Assembly: GCA_028284625.1 (NCBI GenBank) | Contig: JANQRH010000029.1 | Coordinates: 1-64,000, forward strand | DNA length: 64,000 nt | Direction of reading: 5' to 3' | Source of the DNA: Afifellaceae bacterium | GTDB lineage: Bacteria; Pseudomonadota; Alphaproteobacteria; Rhizobiales; Afifellaceae | Shown: piece by piece, positions 34,003 through 43,898 of the stretch | Numbering within the stretch: the first letter of the stretch is position 1 | Layout: every line of letters starts with the position of its first letter | Made by a program: the position numbers and the translations under genes | The notes under the pieces: model-generated | What the model saw: only the letters and a program-made list of their open reading frames with translations | What the model was told of the DNA's origin: nothing | Database searches by the model: none

Positions 34003-35468
34003 TGAAGTTGACGAACGCTACGCTTCGCCGGGTTCCGGAGAGCGTCACGGTGCCGACCTACGACCGCGCAAAGCTAAGTCCGGGCATCGTCCATATCGGA
34101 CTTGGCAATTTCCACCGCGCCCATCAGGCGTGGTACCTGCACCGCCTCATGCAGGAAGGGCTTGCGCTGGACTGGGCGATCATCGGGGCAAGCGTCCGCC
34201 AGCACGACGCTCCGATCCGCGAAGAGCTCTTGGCGCAGGACTGCCTGACAACGCTGATTGAACTCGATCCCTCCGGCACGAGTGCCGAAATCGTCGGCTC
34301 GATGACCGACTATGTTCCGATCGAAGACGGCAACCGGCCGCTGATCGAAACGATGGCGGACCCTGCCATCCGGATCGTTTCACTCACTGTGACGGAGGGC
34401 GGTTACTATATCGATGCCGCAACCGGCGGCTTTGACGCCAATCATCCGGACATTCAGCACGACGCAGCCCATCCTGACACGCCTAAGACCGCTTTCGGCG
34501 CCATGATCGCCGCGCTGAAGCGTCGGCGCGACGCGGGCCATGGCCCTTTCACCGCGCAATGCTGCGACAACCTCCAGGGCAACGGCGCGGTCCTGCGCCA
34601 AACCATCGTGTCGCTGGCCCGGCTCTCGGACCCCGATCTCGCGGAGTGGATTGACACCACCTGCAGCTTCCCGAATTCGATGGTCGACTGCATTGTGCCT
34701 GCCACGGGGCCACGACAGATCGCGCTTGCCCGCCAACTTGGCGTCGAGGATGCCGTGCCGGTGACGCACGAGAACTTCCGGCAATGGGTTATCGAAGATG
34801 ATTTCTGCGCCGGCAGGCCGGACTGGGATCGAGCGGGTGCGACCTTGTCCGATAGGGTCCACGACTATGAGACCATGAAGATCCGCATCCTCAACGCCGG
34901 CCATCAGGTCATCGCGGGTGCTGGCGAGCTCTTGTCATGCGAGACCGTCGCGGATTGCATGGCCGATGCCGACATCCTCGCCTTATTTCGCAAGGTTCAG
35001 CAGGAAGAGATCACGCCCTATGTCGCGGCCGTCCCCGGCATGGCGCCGGCGGCCTATGCCGATCTCATAGAGCATCGCTTCGCCAACCCGGCCATCCACG
35101 ACACTACGCGCCGCGTCGCTTTCGATGGGTCCTCCCGCCACACCGGCTTCGTACTTCCGATTCTGCGTGACGCGCTGGCCGCGGGAGGATCGATCGCCGG
35201 GCTCAGCCTTGTTGAGGCCCTCTGGGCGCGGATGTGCGCGGGAATACGCGAAGACGGTAAGCCAATCGAGGCCAACGATCCGCATTGGGGGGCCTTGTCC
35301 GAAGCTGCAATCGAAGCAAAATCGCGGCCTTGCGCATGGCTGGAGCAGAGCCGGTTTTACGGCGATCTTGCTAGTCAGCCCGCTTTTGTATCCGCTTTTG
35401 AGACGTGGCTATCTCTGATTTGGGACAAGGGATGCCGCGAAGCGCTGCGCCGATATTGCGGGGGCTGA
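34002..35468 (+). CDS. mtlK: Mannitol 2-dehydrogenase
   Basis: The 488-residue protein belongs to the long-chain polyol dehydrogenase family. The N-terminal Rossmann part is VHIGLGNFHRAHQAWYL (residues 30-46) and the catalytic motif KIRILNAGH has K293, N298 and H301. It converts D-mannitol to D-fructose with NAD. Length and position next to smoS match the known Rhodobacter-type smo-mtl cluster. No fructokinase or xylulokinase gene follows here. Confidence 0.9.
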   Translation: MKLTNATLRRVPESVTVPTYDRAKLSPGIVHIGLGNFHRAHQAWYLHRLMQEGLALDWAIIGASVRQHDAPIREELLAQDCLTTLIELDPSGTSAEIVGSMTDYVPIEDGNRPLIETMADPAIRIVSLTVTEGGYYIDAATGGFDANHPDIQHDAAHPDTPKTAFGAMIAALKRRRDAGHGPFTAQCCDNLQGNGAVLRQTIVSLARLSDPDLAEWIDTTCSFPNSMVDCIVPATGPRQIALARQLGVEDAVPVTHENFRQWVIEDDFCAGRPDWDRAGATLSDRVHDYETMKIRILNAGHQVIAGAGELLSCETVADCMADADILALFRKVQQEEITPYVAAVPGMAPAAYADLIEHRFANPAIHDTTRRVAFDGSSRHTGFVLPILRDALAAGGSIAGLSLVEALWARMCAGIREDGKPIEANDPHWGALSEAAIEAKSRPCAWLEQSRFYGDLASQPAFVSAFETWLSLIWDKGCREALRRYCGG

Positions 35469-35495
35469 TTCCGGATTAGCTGTTCAGGGGAGACG

Positions 35496-36287
35496 ATGCC
35501 GAAGATTGCCGTGATCACGGGCGGTGGCAGCGGTTTGGGCGCTGCTTGCGCCGAGAAGCTCGCGCAGGGCGGGGCTGATGTCTGGTTGTTGGATCGAGAC
35601 ATTGCCAGCGCCGCATCGGTCGAAGTGCGGATAAAGAAGTCGGGCGGATCGGCTCATGCACTGCAGGTGGACGTATCCGACCCATCGGCGATGGACGAGG
35701 CGGCGATGCGCATCAGGGCCGAAGCCGGGATGCCGGACGCGCTGGTGACGGCTGCGGGCGTGATTGAATCCATCGCCACGGTGCTCGATGCGGACCTGGA
35801 AGCGCACGACCGGGTGTGGGCAATCAATTACGGCGGGACCTTGAATGCCTGCCGGTCCTTCGGCCGTCTCATGCAGGAGGCCAAGGGCGGCGCGATCGTG
35901 ACGGTGGGTTCGATCAACTCCTACGCAGCACTTCCGCTTCCGGCCTATTGTCCGTCGAAAACGGCCATCCTTCGGCTGGTGGAGATGCTGGCTGTTGAGC
36001 TCGGCCGCTTTGGCGTCCGCGTCAATGGCGTGGCGCCGACCTTTGTCCTGACGCCCGCGCTGCAGGCCAAAGTTGACGCCGGCGAACGCAAAGTCGACGA
36101 CATGCTGAAGGTCAACGCACTCAAGAAGATGGTCACGCCTTCCGACATTGCCGACGTGGTGGCTTTCTTGCTGTCCGACGCGGCGGCAGCGGTCACCGGC
36201 CATATGATGCCGGTCGATGCCGGCTATCTGCCGGCGACCACGTTCATGACCTTTGCCGGTGGCCAACCGTGGGATGATCGCAGCTGA
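35496..36287 (+). CDS. Short-chain dehydrogenase/reductase of unknown substrate
   Basis: This 263-residue SDR has the cofactor motif TGGGSGLGAA (residues 8-17), a catalytic Ser in VGSINSYAA, and Y151 with K155 (YCPSK). The NNAG motif is altered to TAAG (residues 85-88). It follows mtlK by 27 bases and is likely part of the polyol operon. It could handle another sugar alcohol such as xylitol or arabitol; that is inferred from position alone. The start ATG at 35496 has AGGGGAG upstream. Confidence 0.82.
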   Translation: MPKIAVITGGGSGLGAACAEKLAQGGADVWLLDRDIASAASVEVRIKKSGGSAHALQVDVSDPSAMDEAAMRIRAEAGMPDALVTAAGVIESIATVLDADLEAHDRVWAINYGGTLNACRSFGRLMQEAKGGAIVTVGSINSYAALPLPAYCPSKTAILRLVEMLAVELGRFGVRVNGVAPTFVLTPALQAKVDAGERKVDDMLKVNALKKMVTPSDIADVVAFLLSDAAAAVTGHMMPVDAGYLPATTFMTFAGGQPWDDRS

Positions 36288-36335
36288 CCCGCTGCTTTTT
36301 GACGAGCCCGTCGCCTATTTCCCGCAGCCGCTCCG

Positions 36336-37067
36336 CTATTGCTTCAGCTCTGCGACGAAGCCGGCCAACCGATCGGCGGCCGATGGCTCGACCGGAGTGC
36401 CTGCCGCGGCGTTGGTGCCTTTCCCCGGCCCATCGAACTCGGCTGCAATTTGCTCGTATGCCGCCTCAGCGTCCGCCGGCAAGCGATGTGCGACGCCCTG
36501 ATGGCAATCGATGCATGTCATGTTCTCGTCGATCGCCTGCTGGTGGGCCACGCCTGAGCGGTCTTCCTGAAGCGTGAAGTCCATGTATTCGAAGTTATGG
36601 CAGTTGCGGCATTCGCGGCTGTCCGTGTTCTTCATGGCCCGCCAAACGCGCATGGCCAGTCGCTGCCGTTCCTGCTCGAATTTTTCCGGTGTCGACACTG
36701 TGCCGCGAAAATGGTGGTAGAGCTCCGCCGTCGCGACGATCTTACGCCGAACCTTGAAAACCCACTCTTTCGGCACATGGCAATCGGGGCAGGTCGCCCG
36801 AACGCCGGAATGATTGTTGTAGTGAATGGTGTCCTTGTATTCGAGATAGACGTTTTCGTACATCTCGTGGCAGCCGATGCAGAACTTCTCTGTGTTGGTG
36901 ACCTCCAGCGCCCAGTTGAAGGCGCCCCAGAACAACACGCCTCCGACCCCGCCGACGACAAGGAGTGAGCCGAGTGAGTAGACGGTCGAGGGTCGCGAGA
37001 CGATCTGCCAAAGGCGCTTGAAGAAGCCCGGGTTTTTGGCGTCGGGTCTGTCGTTTTGGTCGTTCAT
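36336..37067 (-). CDS. napC: NapC tetraheme cytochrome c, quinol oxidase of Nap
   Basis: This 243-residue NapC/NirT protein has an N-terminal membrane anchor (VYSLGSLLVVGGVGGVLFWG) and four heme-binding CxxCH motifs (CIGCH, CPDCH, CRNCH, CIDCH). It passes electrons from the quinol pool to NapB in the periplasm. The ATG at 37067 is chosen because it gives the normal short cytoplasmic tail (MNDQNDRPD). It is the last gene of the nap operon, 22 bases after napB, and converges on the upstream SDR gene. Confidence 0.94.
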   Translation of the reverse strand: MNDQNDRPDAKNPGFFKRLWQIVSRPSTVYSLGSLLVVGGVGGVLFWGAFNWALEVTNTEKFCIGCHEMYENVYLEYKDTIHYNNHSGVRATCPDCHVPKEWVFKVRRKIVATAELYHHFRGTVSTPEKFEQERQRLAMRVWRAMKNTDSRECRNCHNFEYMDFTLQEDRSGVAHQQAIDENMTCIDCHQGVAHRLPADAEAAYEQIAAEFDGPGKGTNAAAGTPVEPSAADRLAGFVAELKQ

Positions 37068-37089
37068 GATTTTTGCGTCCTTTCGATCG

Positions 37090-37527
37090 TCAGCGCGTGA
37101 AGGACGGGACGAAGAGGTTCTCAACAAGCGGCTCGGCATCAGCCTGCGGCACGTGGCACTGGGTGCAGAACCAGCGGGTGCCGGCGACCGCGTCGAGTTG
37201 GCGGCCTTCGCGGTCGAGATAGTGGGTCATTGACAGCGTCGGTGCTTTGCGTTCGCCGGCATTCGACCAATCGTGACAGCCCAGACACTGATTGGCGTTG
37301 GTGTCGACCTGATATTGGTCGATCGCATGGGGGATGAGCGGCGGCTGCAGCCTAAAGGCCCGGCCGAACCGCTTCTTATCTTGCTTGGGAACATTGATGA
37401 CCGTCACCGGCTCATCGACTTGAGCACCGCGCAGCGATTGAAGCGAGGCGTCCTGCGCAGTGGCAACGCCGGCGACAATCGCAGCAATGGCGAACGCGAC
37501 GGCGACGAATTTAAGGGCGCTCTTCAT
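37090..37527 (-). CDS. napB: NapB diheme cytochrome c subunit
   Basis: The 145-residue protein has a Sec signal peptide (MKSALKFVAVAFAIAAIVAG) and two heme motifs, CLGCH and CTQCH. The phrase VPPLIPHAI is represented as QPPLIPHAIDQYQVDTNANQ, a NapB hallmark. It transfers electrons from NapC to NapA. The start at 37527 follows the napH stop by 20 bases and is preceded by GGGAGGGA. Confidence 0.94.
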   Translation of the reverse strand: MKSALKFVAVAFAIAAIVAGVATAQDASLQSLRGAQVDEPVTVINVPKQDKKRFGRAFRLQPPLIPHAIDQYQVDTNANQCLGCHDWSNAGERKAPTLSMTHYLDREGRQLDAVAGTRWFCTQCHVPQADAEPLVENLFVPSFTR

Positions 37528-37547
37528 GTGTGGTCCCTCCCGTGGGA

Positions 37548-38468
37548 TCAGGCGGCGCCGGTGGGCGCGTTCAAGGGTTCGACGGGGCCGTCCGTCCGTG
37601 CGGGCCGGTCGGCGAAACGGTGCGTGAAGCGGAAGACGTCTTGCGAACACACGTCGATGCAGCGCCCGCAGGCGGTGCAATCCCGGTGCGTGATGATCGG
37701 AGTTTCACCGGCGGTGCCGCGCAGAGCCGGCGTGATGACGTGGGCTTCGGGGCAAACGGCGAAGCAATCCATGCAATTGTCGCATGCGCTGCGGTTGGCA
37801 GCGGACACACGCAGCACACTCTTTTCGTTGAGAAGGCCATAGAAGGCGCCGACCGGGCAAAGATGACCACACCAGCCGCGCCTGGAGACGAAGAGGTCGA
37901 AGAAGAAGACCGCAAGCACAACCATCCAGGCAAATCCGGCGCCGAAGATGATTGCGCGGTGTGCCATGGAGACCGGATTGACGAGTTCCCAGGCGAGGGT
38001 GCCGGTGGCCAGCGAACCAACGAAGACCATGGCCAGGACCCAGTAGCGGGTGGACCGCTTCGGCTGCCAGCCTTTTTTCAGGCCAAGCCGCATGTGCAGC
38101 CAGTGGGCGAGATCGGTCACCGGATTGATCGGGCAGACCCAGGAGCAATAGAGCCGACCGCCCAACGCCGCATAAATCGCGGCGACGATGATGGCGCCTA
38201 GAATGGCCGTCAAAGCGGGGACATGGCCGGCGGCGAAGGTCTGGAGAAGCACCAACGGGTCGGTCAGGGGCAGGACGTCGAGGGTGAGCGAGGAGGTAAG
38301 ATTGCCCTTGACGATCCACAGGCCGAACCAGGGCCCTAGCAGGAAGACGCCCAGGAACCCCGCCTGCGAGATGCGGCGCAGGATGAGATATTTGTGCGCG
38401 CCCAGCCAGCCCTTGGCGGCAATCGCCTCGGTGCCTGCGACAGCGAAGGCTTTGGCGCTGGCGCTCAT
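37548..38468 (-). CDS. napH: NapH membrane ferredoxin-type quinol dehydrogenase
   Basis: This 306-residue membrane protein has four or more transmembrane helices, the cytoplasmic motifs CSWVCPINP and [10 protein letters not shown], and two [4Fe-4S] ferredoxin clusters at the C-terminus ([12 protein letters not shown] and [11 protein letters not shown]). NapH works with NapG in a second quinol-oxidising branch. The start overlaps the napG stop by four bases (ATGA). Confidence 0.93.
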   Translation of the reverse strand: MSASAKAFAVAGTEAIAAKGWLGAHKYLILRRISQAGFLGVFLLGPWFGLWIVKGNLTSSLTLDVLPLTDPLVLLQTFAAGHVPALTAILGAIIVAAIYAALGGRLYCSWVCPINPVTDLAHWLHMRLGLKKGWQPKRSTRYWVLAMVFVGSLATGTLAWELVNPVSMAHRAIIFGAGFAWMVVLAVFFFDLFVSRRGWCGHLCPVGAFYGLLNEKSVLRVSAANRSACDNCMDCFAVCPEAHVITPALRGTAGETPIITHRDCTACGRCIDVCSQDVFRFTHRFADRPARTDGPVEPLNAPTGAA

Positions 38469-39250
38469 TGCACGCCTCCGGCGCCGGGCAGTTTGAGCGC
38501 CGGCTCGAAGCCTCGGTCAGGCAGGTCGATCAGGTCGCCAATCAGCGGCGCTCCCGCTTTTTCCTTTTCCTCCCAGCCGAGCCGGTAGTGTTCAGCCGCC
38601 TCGGCCCGCGCTAGACGCGCGGGCAGGACCTTGATCGCAGCCTCCGGAAGGACGCAGCTCTTTTCGCATTTGCCGCAACCGGTGCAGGCGTCGGCGTGAA
38701 CGGTCGGTGCGAAAATCGCGTGGCTGTCGGTGCGGGTGTTGTGGCTGCGCTCCAAAGTGATCGCTTCATCGACCAGCGGGCAAACGCGGTAGCAGACGTC
38801 ACACCGGAGCCCGAGATAGTTCAGGCAGTGCTCCTGATCGACGAGCACGGCCACGCCCATCTGCGCGTCGTCGATGTTTTGAAGACCGGGGTCGAGTGCC
38901 CCCGTCGGGCAGGCCGCGACGCAGGGGATGTCGTCACACATCTCGCAGGGCACATCGCGCGCGGTAAAGAAGGGCGTTCCCGTCGCCGCACCATCCCGGC
39001 CAAGTTCGGCCAGTGAGAGCGTGTCATAAGGACAGTCGCGCACGCACAGCCCGCAGCGAACACAGGCGCCGAGGAAGTCCCGTTCCGGCAACGCTCCAGG
39101 CGGACGCAGCGCTTCGGCGGGGAGTTCGCGCGCCTCCACCGCATAGAGGCCGAGAAGCAGGCCGGCGGCCGCACAGCCGCCCGCCGCGCGCGCCGCATCC
39201 TGCAGGACGCGGCGGCGCGTCAGACCCTGGCTTTCTCGTGCGTTGGCCAT
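38465..39250 (-). CDS. napG: NapG periplasmic ferredoxin-type protein
   Basis: This 261-residue protein starts with a twin-arginine signal ([15 protein letters not shown]), consistent with export of a folded iron-sulfur protein. It has four cysteine clusters: [35 protein letters not shown] and [11 protein letters not shown]. It accepts electrons from NapH for transfer toward NapA. The start at 39250 is supported by GAGGAACC upstream and lies 19 bases after the napA stop. Confidence 0.93.
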   Translation of the reverse strand: MANARESQGLTRRRVLQDAARAAGGCAAAGLLLGLYAVEARELPAEALRPPGALPERDFLGACVRCGLCVRDCPYDTLSLAELGRDGAATGTPFFTARDVPCEMCDDIPCVAACPTGALDPGLQNIDDAQMGVAVLVDQEHCLNYLGLRCDVCYRVCPLVDEAITLERSHNTRTDSHAIFAPTVHADACTGCGKCEKSCVLPEAAIKVLPARLARAEAAEHYRLGWEEKEKAGAPLIGDLIDLPDRGFEPALKLPGAGGVQ

Positions 39251-39269
39251 TGCGCCCGGTTCCTCGTCG

Positions 39270-41768
39270 TCACGCGCGGGCGACCCTGCAGGCGCATTTC
39301 TTGAAGTCCGTCTCTTTGGAGATCGGACACGTCGCATCGAGTGTCAGCTTGTTGACGAGTTGGCCTTCGTCGAACCACGGGAAGAACACGACACCGCGGG
39401 GCATCTTGTTCCGTCCGCGCGTCTCCACCAGCGTTTCGACCTCGCCGCGACGGGTTGAGATCAGGATCTTCTGGCCGCGCCGCACGCCACGCTCCTTGGC
39501 GTCGTCGGGATGCATGAAGACCTGAGCCTGGGGGTAGGCGCGGTGCAGCTCCGGCACGCGCCGGGTCATGGACCCAGAATGCCAGTGCTCAAGCACGCGT
39601 CCTGTGACCAGCCATAGATCGAAGTCGGCGTCCGGCTCTTCTGCGGGCGGCTCGTACGGGGCAAAGATGATGTTGGCCTTGCCGTCCTTCTTTCCGTAGA
39701 AGCGGACGCCTTCGCCCTCCGGCACATAGGGATCGTATCCCTCGCGGAACCGGAAGAGCGTCTCCTTGCCGTCCACGACGGGCCAGCGCAGGCCGCGCGA
39801 CTGGTGATAGACATCGAACGGCGCCAGATCGTGCGCCTTGCCACGTCCGAACTCGGCGTATTCCTCGTAGAGGCCCTTCTGCACATAGAAGCCGAAATGC
39901 GCGCTCTCGTGATTGCCGAAGCCCTCTGCGGTTTCGGAAATCGGGTATTTGTCCACGACGCCATTGGCGAACAGGACTTCAAAGAGCGTCTTGCCGCGCA
40001 GCTCCGGCTTCTGGTCAAGCAGTTCGTCCGGCCAGACCTCGTCGGTGGTGAAGCGCTTTGAAAACTCCATCACCTGCCAGACATCCGACTTGGACTCGCC
40101 GGGCGCGTCGATCTGTTCGCGCCAGAACTGCGTCCGCCGTTCGGCGTTGCCATAGGCGCCTTCCTTCTCCACCCACATGGCCGTGGGCAGGATCAGGTCG
40201 GCGGCAATTGCGGTCACGGTCGGGTAAGGGTCCGACACGACGATGAAGTTTTCGGGGTTGCGATAGCCGGGCCAACCTTCCTCGTTGATGTTGGGTGCGG
40301 CCTGCATGTTGTTGGTGCATTGCACCCAGTAGGCGTTCAGCTTGCCGTCCTTGAGCATGCGGTTCTGGAGAACGGCATGGTAGCCGGGCTTGGCGGGGAT
40401 CGTGCCCGCCGGGATGCCCCAGGCGGTCTCGCAGATTTCCCGATGCGTATCGTTCATGACGACCATGTCGGCCGGTAGCCGGTGGGCGAATGTGCCGACC
40501 TCACGTGCGGTGCCGCAGGCCGATGGCTGGCCCGTCAGCGAGAATGGCGAGTTGCCGGGCTCGGAGATTTTTCCGGTCAGCAGGTGAATGTTGTAGCAAA
40601 GGCCGTTCACCCAGGTGCCGCGCGTGTGCTGGTTGAAACCCATGGTCCACAGCGACATGATCTTCTTGGTCGGGTCGGCGTAGAGCTGCGCCAGCCGCTC
40701 TAGCTTCTCCGCCGGCACGCCAGACATCTCAGCGGCTCGCTCCAGCGTGTATTCGGAGACGGCGGCCGCATATTCCTCGAAGCTGATCGGCTCGATCTTG
40801 CCGTGCTTGCCATCATGGGACGGGTTGGCGGCGTTTTGCTCGCGCGGATCATTCGGCCGGAGGCCGTAGCCGATATCGGTTGCCGTCTTGGTGATGTTGA
40901 CGTGCTTGTTGACGAAGTCCCAATTCACGGCATCGGTCTGGATGATGTGATTGGCGATGTAATTCAGAATCGCGAGATCGGTCTGCGGTTTGAACACGAT
41001 GCCGTTGTCGGCAAGCTCGAAGCAGCGGTGCTCGAAAGTAGAGAGTACGTGGACTTCCGACCCTTCCTTGGTCAGGCGCGTGTCCGTCAGGCGCGACCAC
41101 AGGATGGGGTGCATCTCCGCCATGTTGGCGCCCCACAGCACGAAGGCGTCCGCGTGCTCCAGGTCGTCGTAACAGCCCATCGGTTCGTCGATGCCGAAGT
41201 GGCGGATGAACGCGGCGACGGCCGAGGCCATGCAATGGCGGGCATTGGGGTCGATGTTGTTGGACCGGAGCCCCGCCTTCATGAACTTGGCGGCGGCATA
41301 GCCCTCCCAGACCGTCCACTGGCCGGATCCGAACATGCCGACCGCGCTCGGGCCCTTGTCCTGAAGCGCCGCCTTCCACTTCTCGGCCATGATGTCGAAG
41401 GCTTCGTCCCAGGAGATCGGCGTGAATTCGCCGTTCTTGTCGAACTCACCGTCGGTCTTGCGCAAGAGCGGCGTGGTCAGCCGATCCTCGCCATACATGA
41501 TCTTGGAGAGGAAATAGCCTTTGATGCAGTTGAGGCCGCGATTGACGGGCGCGTCGGGGTCGCCCTGCGTGGCGACAACCCGGCCATTCTTCACGCCAAC
41601 CAGGACGGAGCAGCCGGTGCCGCAAAAACGACATGGCGCCTTGTCCCAACGGATATCGGATACGCTCTGAGCGAGAGCGCCGGTTGGCGCTGCAACGCCG
41701 GCGCAGGCGGCGGTTGCGGCAATCGCCGTCGATTTGAGAACGTCACGGCGTGTGGCGGAAAGGGTCAT
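39270..41768 (-). CDS. napA: NapA periplasmic nitrate reductase catalytic subunit
   Basis: The 832-residue protein carries a Tat signal ([16 protein letters not shown]), a [4Fe-4S] site at C46, C49, C53 and C81, and the molybdenum-ligand Cys C178 in [12 protein letters not shown]. It reduces nitrate to nitrite in the periplasm with a bis-MGD cofactor. C-terminal [20 protein letters not shown] is a NapA hallmark for cofactor binding. Length and composition are normal. The napD stop lies three bases upstream. Confidence 0.97.
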   Translation of the reverse strand: MTLSATRRDVLKSTAIAATAACAGVAAPTGALAQSVSDIRWDKAPCRFCGTGCSVLVGVKNGRVVATQGDPDAPVNRGLNCIKGYFLSKIMYGEDRLTTPLLRKTDGEFDKNGEFTPISWDEAFDIMAEKWKAALQDKGPSAVGMFGSGQWTVWEGYAAAKFMKAGLRSNNIDPNARHCMASAVAAFIRHFGIDEPMGCYDDLEHADAFVLWGANMAEMHPILWSRLTDTRLTKEGSEVHVLSTFEHRCFELADNGIVFKPQTDLAILNYIANHIIQTDAVNWDFVNKHVNITKTATDIGYGLRPNDPREQNAANPSHDGKHGKIEPISFEEYAAAVSEYTLERAAEMSGVPAEKLERLAQLYADPTKKIMSLWTMGFNQHTRGTWVNGLCYNIHLLTGKISEPGNSPFSLTGQPSACGTAREVGTFAHRLPADMVVMNDTHREICETAWGIPAGTIPAKPGYHAVLQNRMLKDGKLNAYWVQCTNNMQAAPNINEEGWPGYRNPENFIVVSDPYPTVTAIAADLILPTAMWVEKEGAYGNAERRTQFWREQIDAPGESKSDVWQVMEFSKRFTTDEVWPDELLDQKPELRGKTLFEVLFANGVVDKYPISETAEGFGNHESAHFGFYVQKGLYEEYAEFGRGKAHDLAPFDVYHQSRGLRWPVVDGKETLFRFREGYDPYVPEGEGVRFYGKKDGKANIIFAPYEPPAEEPDADFDLWLVTGRVLEHWHSGSMTRRVPELHRAYPQAQVFMHPDDAKERGVRRGQKILISTRRGEVETLVETRGRNKMPRGVVFFPWFDEGQLVNKLTLDATCPISKETDFKKCACRVARA

Positions 41769-41771
41769 CGG

Positions 41772-42038
41772 TCAGTCTCCCGTTCGGATGGCGGGTGAAA
41801 GGGCGGGCTCATCTTCGAAATGGTGGTAGGTCAGCGCGGCTGCGATCACGCCGTCGAGGCGGTGCACGTTGAGGATCTGATCACCGGCCTGCACGTCGCC
41901 GACATCTTCGACGGTCGCGATGATTCGGTTGTCCTCGGTGCGCATATGCACCTCAACGCCTTCCAGGTCCGCCATGGCGTTTGCCACGCGATCCATGGCG
42001 CCGGGCGCGCAATGCACGAGAATGCCGCATATGTTCAT
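41772..42038 (-). CDS. napD: NapD maturation chaperone
   Basis: The 88-residue protein has the NapD pattern: MNICGILVHCAPGAMDRVAN, then the core with GVEVHMRTEDNRIIATVED. It binds the Tat signal of NapA and delays export until cofactor insertion. The ATG at 42038 overlaps the napF stop by four bases. Confidence 0.92.
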   Translation of the reverse strand: MNICGILVHCAPGAMDRVANAMADLEGVEVHMRTEDNRIIATVEDVGDVQAGDQILNVHRLDGVIAAALTYHHFEDEPALSPAIRTGD

Positions 42039-42559
42039 GCCGCGTACTCCTGATGTGGCGACATGCGCCCGTGTTGGGAAAGGGTGATGGCGTCGGCCGG
42101 ACAGACGGACTTGCATCCGCCGCAGCCTGTACAGGTGTCGATGTCGAGAAGCGGAGTGTCCCGGCCGCCTGCCTGAAGCCGGAAGCGGATCGCTCCGACG
42201 TCGCAGGCATCGGCGCAGGACCGGCAGGTAACACCCTTGTAGGAGAGGCACGACGCCTCGATCGTCGCTGCCCAGGTCCACGGCCGGGCCGCTTCGCGGT
42301 CCAACGCGCCGGTCGGGCAGGCGTCAGTGCATTCGCCGCAAAACGTGCAGGCCCCAAGCGCGAAATCGAGGGCGGGACGACCCGCGGGGTCTGAAATGAT
42401 AATCGCCTCGGGACAGGCGTCGACACAGGCCGTGCAGTTCTCGCACAATTGGGTAAAGCGCTGCTCGACAACGGCTTTGGGCGGCCTAACGGGTTCCGCC
42501 CCTTGGCGGAGGTCGCCAGGGATGAAAAACGCGCGTCTTGAAAGCGCTCTGGTCACCAT
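42035..42559 (-). CDS. napF: NapF ferredoxin-type protein
   Basis: This 174-residue cytoplasmic iron-sulfur protein has cysteine clusters CENCTACVDACP, CTFCGECTDACP and CTGCGGCKSVCP, plus a fourth irregular group (CRSCADACD). The N-terminus MVTRALSRRAFF is typical. NapF assists NapA maturation. It is the first gene of the operon; an FNR-type box lies 65-78 bases upstream. No napE-like small membrane gene precedes it. Confidence 0.92.
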   Translation of the reverse strand: MVTRALSRRAFFIPGDLRQGAEPVRPPKAVVEQRFTQLCENCTACVDACPEAIIISDPAGRPALDFALGACTFCGECTDACPTGALDREAARPWTWAATIEASCLSYKGVTCRSCADACDVGAIRFRLQAGGRDTPLLDIDTCTGCGGCKSVCPADAITLSQHGRMSPHQEYAA

Positions 42560-42623
42560 TCCCCCACGGTCGCAATCGCAGAGCGACCCAGGAATAGGCT
42601 AGCAAATTCAGGGCGTTTGCATC

Positions 42624-42637
42624 TTGACCAAAGTCAA
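42624..42637. promoter_or_regulatory. FNR/DNR-type box upstream of napF
   Basis: TTGACCAAAGTCAA has the TTGA-N6-TCAA consensus, and flanking C and G extend the arms to CTTGAC and GTCAAG (42623-42638). Its centre lies about 71 bases upstream of the napF start. A start site near 42589 would place it at the -41.5 position of an activator. Oxygen or nitric-oxide control of nap is inferred. Confidence 0.65.
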
Positions 42638-42752
42638 GCTGGGCAGGTTACTGCGAGGCCGAGATGCGGCCTGTGAGCGCTCGTTTCGCGTTGACCTGGG
42701 GCTCACCTGCGATCGGCTGACATGTCAGGCCGCAAGGCTTTGTCGGTGACCT

Positions 42753-43898
42753 CTATCGCAGACCCTCTGGCGCCAGTTCACCGATGGAGCTTTCGAGCGC
42801 GTCGGGCTTGTCGTCGCGAACGCTTTTTGCGGTCGGCGGCAAGGGGGTATCGAACTGGTAGGCAGGATCGGTCTGCTGCCGCCGCCAGGTCTCAAGCATC
42901 TCTTGCCAGGCGCTCCGGAGCGTGCGTGACACCGGCATGTCGTGTGCGACCTCTTTGTGCAGCTTCCTGAGATTGTAGCAGGGGACGCCGGCGTACATGT
43001 GGTGCTCGATGTGCCAGTTCATGCGCCAGTAGAGAAACTCCGCCAAAGGATTGAGCCTGATGGAGCGCGTGCTCTTGCGGAAATCAGGGACATTCTCTCG
43101 CAACCCGCAATGCTGAGTGAGGCCAACGAAGTAGCCGAGCCAGTTCGCAATGAAAGGGAAGACCGACAAGATCAGCGGTAATACCCAGAGGCCGGTGATG
43201 ATGGCGATCACCAGCACCGATCCGTGAAAGGCCAACAGCGCCCGCGACCACCAAATCGATTTGCGGTGCTGATGCGGCTGGTCGGCGTGCAAGGCCTTCA
43301 GCCATTCGTTGATTGGGATCTTGTCGGTGCCGACAACGCCGAATGCGCCCATAATGGTGACGGCAATCGTCGAGATCAGGCCGCCCTTGCCGAATGTGCG
43401 ACCCCGCTGCGTGAACAGGTTCACGGTGAACAATTGCAGCAAAAAGGTCCTCCCCACCGACGGGTGGAGCGGCAGCAGGTTCTCGCGATCCCCCTCAGGA
43501 TGCAGCGTGTAGCGGTGGTGATAGGTGTGGCTACTGGCATAGTCGAAGGGGTCCCACCAGCTCAAAAGGCTGAACAGATACAGGAAGATCTTGTTCAGTC
43601 GCTTGGTCCGAAAGACCGTGCCGTGGCCGAGCTCATGCGGCGCGACGCCCACAAAGAAGGTGCCGACCGTTCCGTGGGCGAAGAGGGCGATGAAGAAACC
43701 AAGCCAGTTCTCCTGCCACCAGAACAGAAAAACCAGCGTGCCGGTGAGGGCGAACAACGCAAAGTGCCCGCCTGCCTGAAACCAGCCTTGCAGATCGCTG
43801 CGCTGGGAAAGTTCGCGCAGCTTGGTGCGTTCGATGGGACAGCGGTACCACTCGACGCGAAGCGATTTGCGAACGTCAGCAAGCGGTTGGTAGCTCAT
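42753..43898 (-). CDS. Fatty acid desaturase family protein
   Basis: This 381-residue membrane protein has the three histidine boxes of membrane di-iron desaturases: H88-ELG-H92, HTYHH (H124, H127, H128) and HIEHH. Four hydrophobic segments flank them. The family includes acyl-lipid desaturases and carotenoid or alkane hydroxylases; the substrate is not clear. The start overlaps the DUF1194 stop (ATGA), so the two genes are coupled. No ferredoxin gene lies in the same unit. Confidence 0.88.
   Translation of the reverse strand: MSYQPLADVRKSLRVEWYRCPIERTKLRELSQRSDLQGWFQAGGHFALFALTGTLVFLFWWQENWLGFFIALFAHGTVGTFFVGVAPHELGHGTVFRTKRLNKIFLYLFSLLSWWDPFDYASSHTYHHRYTLHPEGDRENLLPLHPSVGRTFLLQLFTVNLFTQRGRTFGKGGLISTIAVTIMGAFGVVGTDKIPINEWLKALHADQPHQHRKSIWWSRALLAFHGSVLVIAIITGLWVLPLILSVFPFIANWLGYFVGLTQHCGLRENVPDFRKSTRSIRLNPLAEFLYWRMNWHIEHHMYAGVPCYNLRKLHKEVAHDMPVSRTLRSAWQEMLETWRRQQTDPAYQFDTPLPPTAKSVRDDKPDALESSIGELAPEGLR

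Noticed and set aside
42560-42752. A napE gene upstream of napF
   Set aside because: No small hydrophobic open frame of about 50-60 residues is visible on the minus strand in this gap.
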